Source of the DNA: an uncultured Erythrobacter sp.
GTDB lineage: Bacteria > Pseudomonadota > Alphaproteobacteria > Sphingomonadales > Sphingomonadaceae
Reading direction: 5' to 3'
Assembly (NCBI GenBank): GCA_937969505.1
Contig: CALBWA010000013.1
Span: forward strand, 124,001 to 188,000
DNA: 64,000 nucleotides
The notes beneath the pieces are model-generated. The model was not told the origin of the DNA and made no database searches. It was given only the letters and a program-made list of their open reading frames with translations. A program made the position numbers and the translations under genes. Positions 63,792 through 64,000 of this stretch are shown here, one piece after another. The number at the start of each line of letters is the position of its first letter. The stretch's first letter is position 1.

Positions 63792-64000
63792 CTAAATAGC
63801 TCTTGGCACTGCCAAGCCATGGCGTCCTTCGTCCTCCCGATGGAATGAACTGCTCCCTTTCGACAGGCCGAGCCTGATGGGATCAACAGCCTGCCCGCTC
63901 CATTCGGGCTGAAGCCCTCCCGTGTTGGCTGTGCCGCGTAACCGCTGACCCACCTGGCCAATCCGGCCCGTCCCTTTGTCCGCGTTCCTAACGATTGGAC
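63792..64000. other. Non-coding end of the window
   Basis: 209 nt after the relaxase stop. The sequence is not obviously coding in any frame; the minus-strand ORF of 86 residues there is likely a shadow. CTTTCGACAGGCCGAGCCTGA (63857-63877) recalls the repeat arm near nadC. An origin of transfer may lie here or upstream of the AlpA gene, but I could not identify one. Confidence 0.4.

Noticed and set aside
63701-63961. Minus-strand ORF of 86 residues at the right edge
   Set aside because: Overlaps the relaxase C-terminus antisense and shows no ribosome site or family; treated as non-coding.

Overview
The window reads as chromosomal DNA of an alphaproteobacterium, most likely of the order Sphingomonadales and close to Erythrobacteraceae. 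Supporting signs are the GC-rich coding sequence (estimated by eye), a suf operon led by an IscR-type regulator with a DUF559 gene inside it, a ThiS-ThiG fusion, a MmcB repair gene behind an alphaproteobacterial LexA box (GTTC-N7-GTTC), CtrA-like boxes, and a PAS_5-type acidic protein. This placement is an inference from gene content, not from a phylogenetic marker.

Positions 1-40,640 are a dense core region. On the left are cutA and heme A synthase on the minus strand, diverging from a MerC-like gene and a fused thiS-thiG, with a Zur-like operator between them. A small locus at 3.7-5.1 kb carries a duplicated gene end and looks like an insertion scar. Next come a long-chain acyl-CoA synthetase, a gamma-glutamyltranspeptidase and pyrD (all minus), a probable small RNA with a strong terminator, and an AraC-type regulator. 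The suf Fe-S assembly operon (11.5-17.7 kb) is iscR-sufB-DUF559-2TM-sufC-sufD-sufS-sufT-sufA, mostly joined by overlapping stop and start codons. It is followed by nucleotide metabolism (a PfkB sugar/nucleoside kinase, purD, xseA), envelope proteins (an M23 peptidase), rpmB, tadA, RNase T2 and nadC. A LytS/LytR-like two-component pair and an HD-domain protein come next. A minus-strand envelope cluster follows (alpha/beta hydrolase, BepA-like M48 protease, DsbA-like protein, second M48 protease), then the acidic PAS protein, DUF2141, a sterol-desaturase-type hydroxylase and mmcB. This part closes with tRNA-Arg(CCG).

From the tRNA to the right edge the content is accessory. A potassium channel, a complete tripartite RND pump, GltS, a DUF4136 lipoprotein and a PycTM-like membrane protein are followed by an HdeA-like periplasmic protein, a glycine-rich exported protein and a LuxR-type regulator. 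The mix recalls, in function only, the acid-fitness island of enteric bacteria. A second module has a MarR repressor with a perfect palindromic operator facing a four-gene operon: alpha/beta hydrolase, PaaI-type thioesterase, RND adaptor and RND permease. The right end carries mobilisation genes (AlpA-type regulator, small accessory genes, a type IV coupling protein and a MobF relaxase-helicase). This indicates an integrated mobilisable or conjugative element whose other end, integrase and secretion genes are not in the window.

Most gene calls rest on recognisable motifs in the translated ORFs. Several starts were moved from the ORF-track position on the basis of ribosome binding sites, overlap with neighbours, or family N-termini. 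Regulatory-site calls come from reading the sequence and were not tested statistically.
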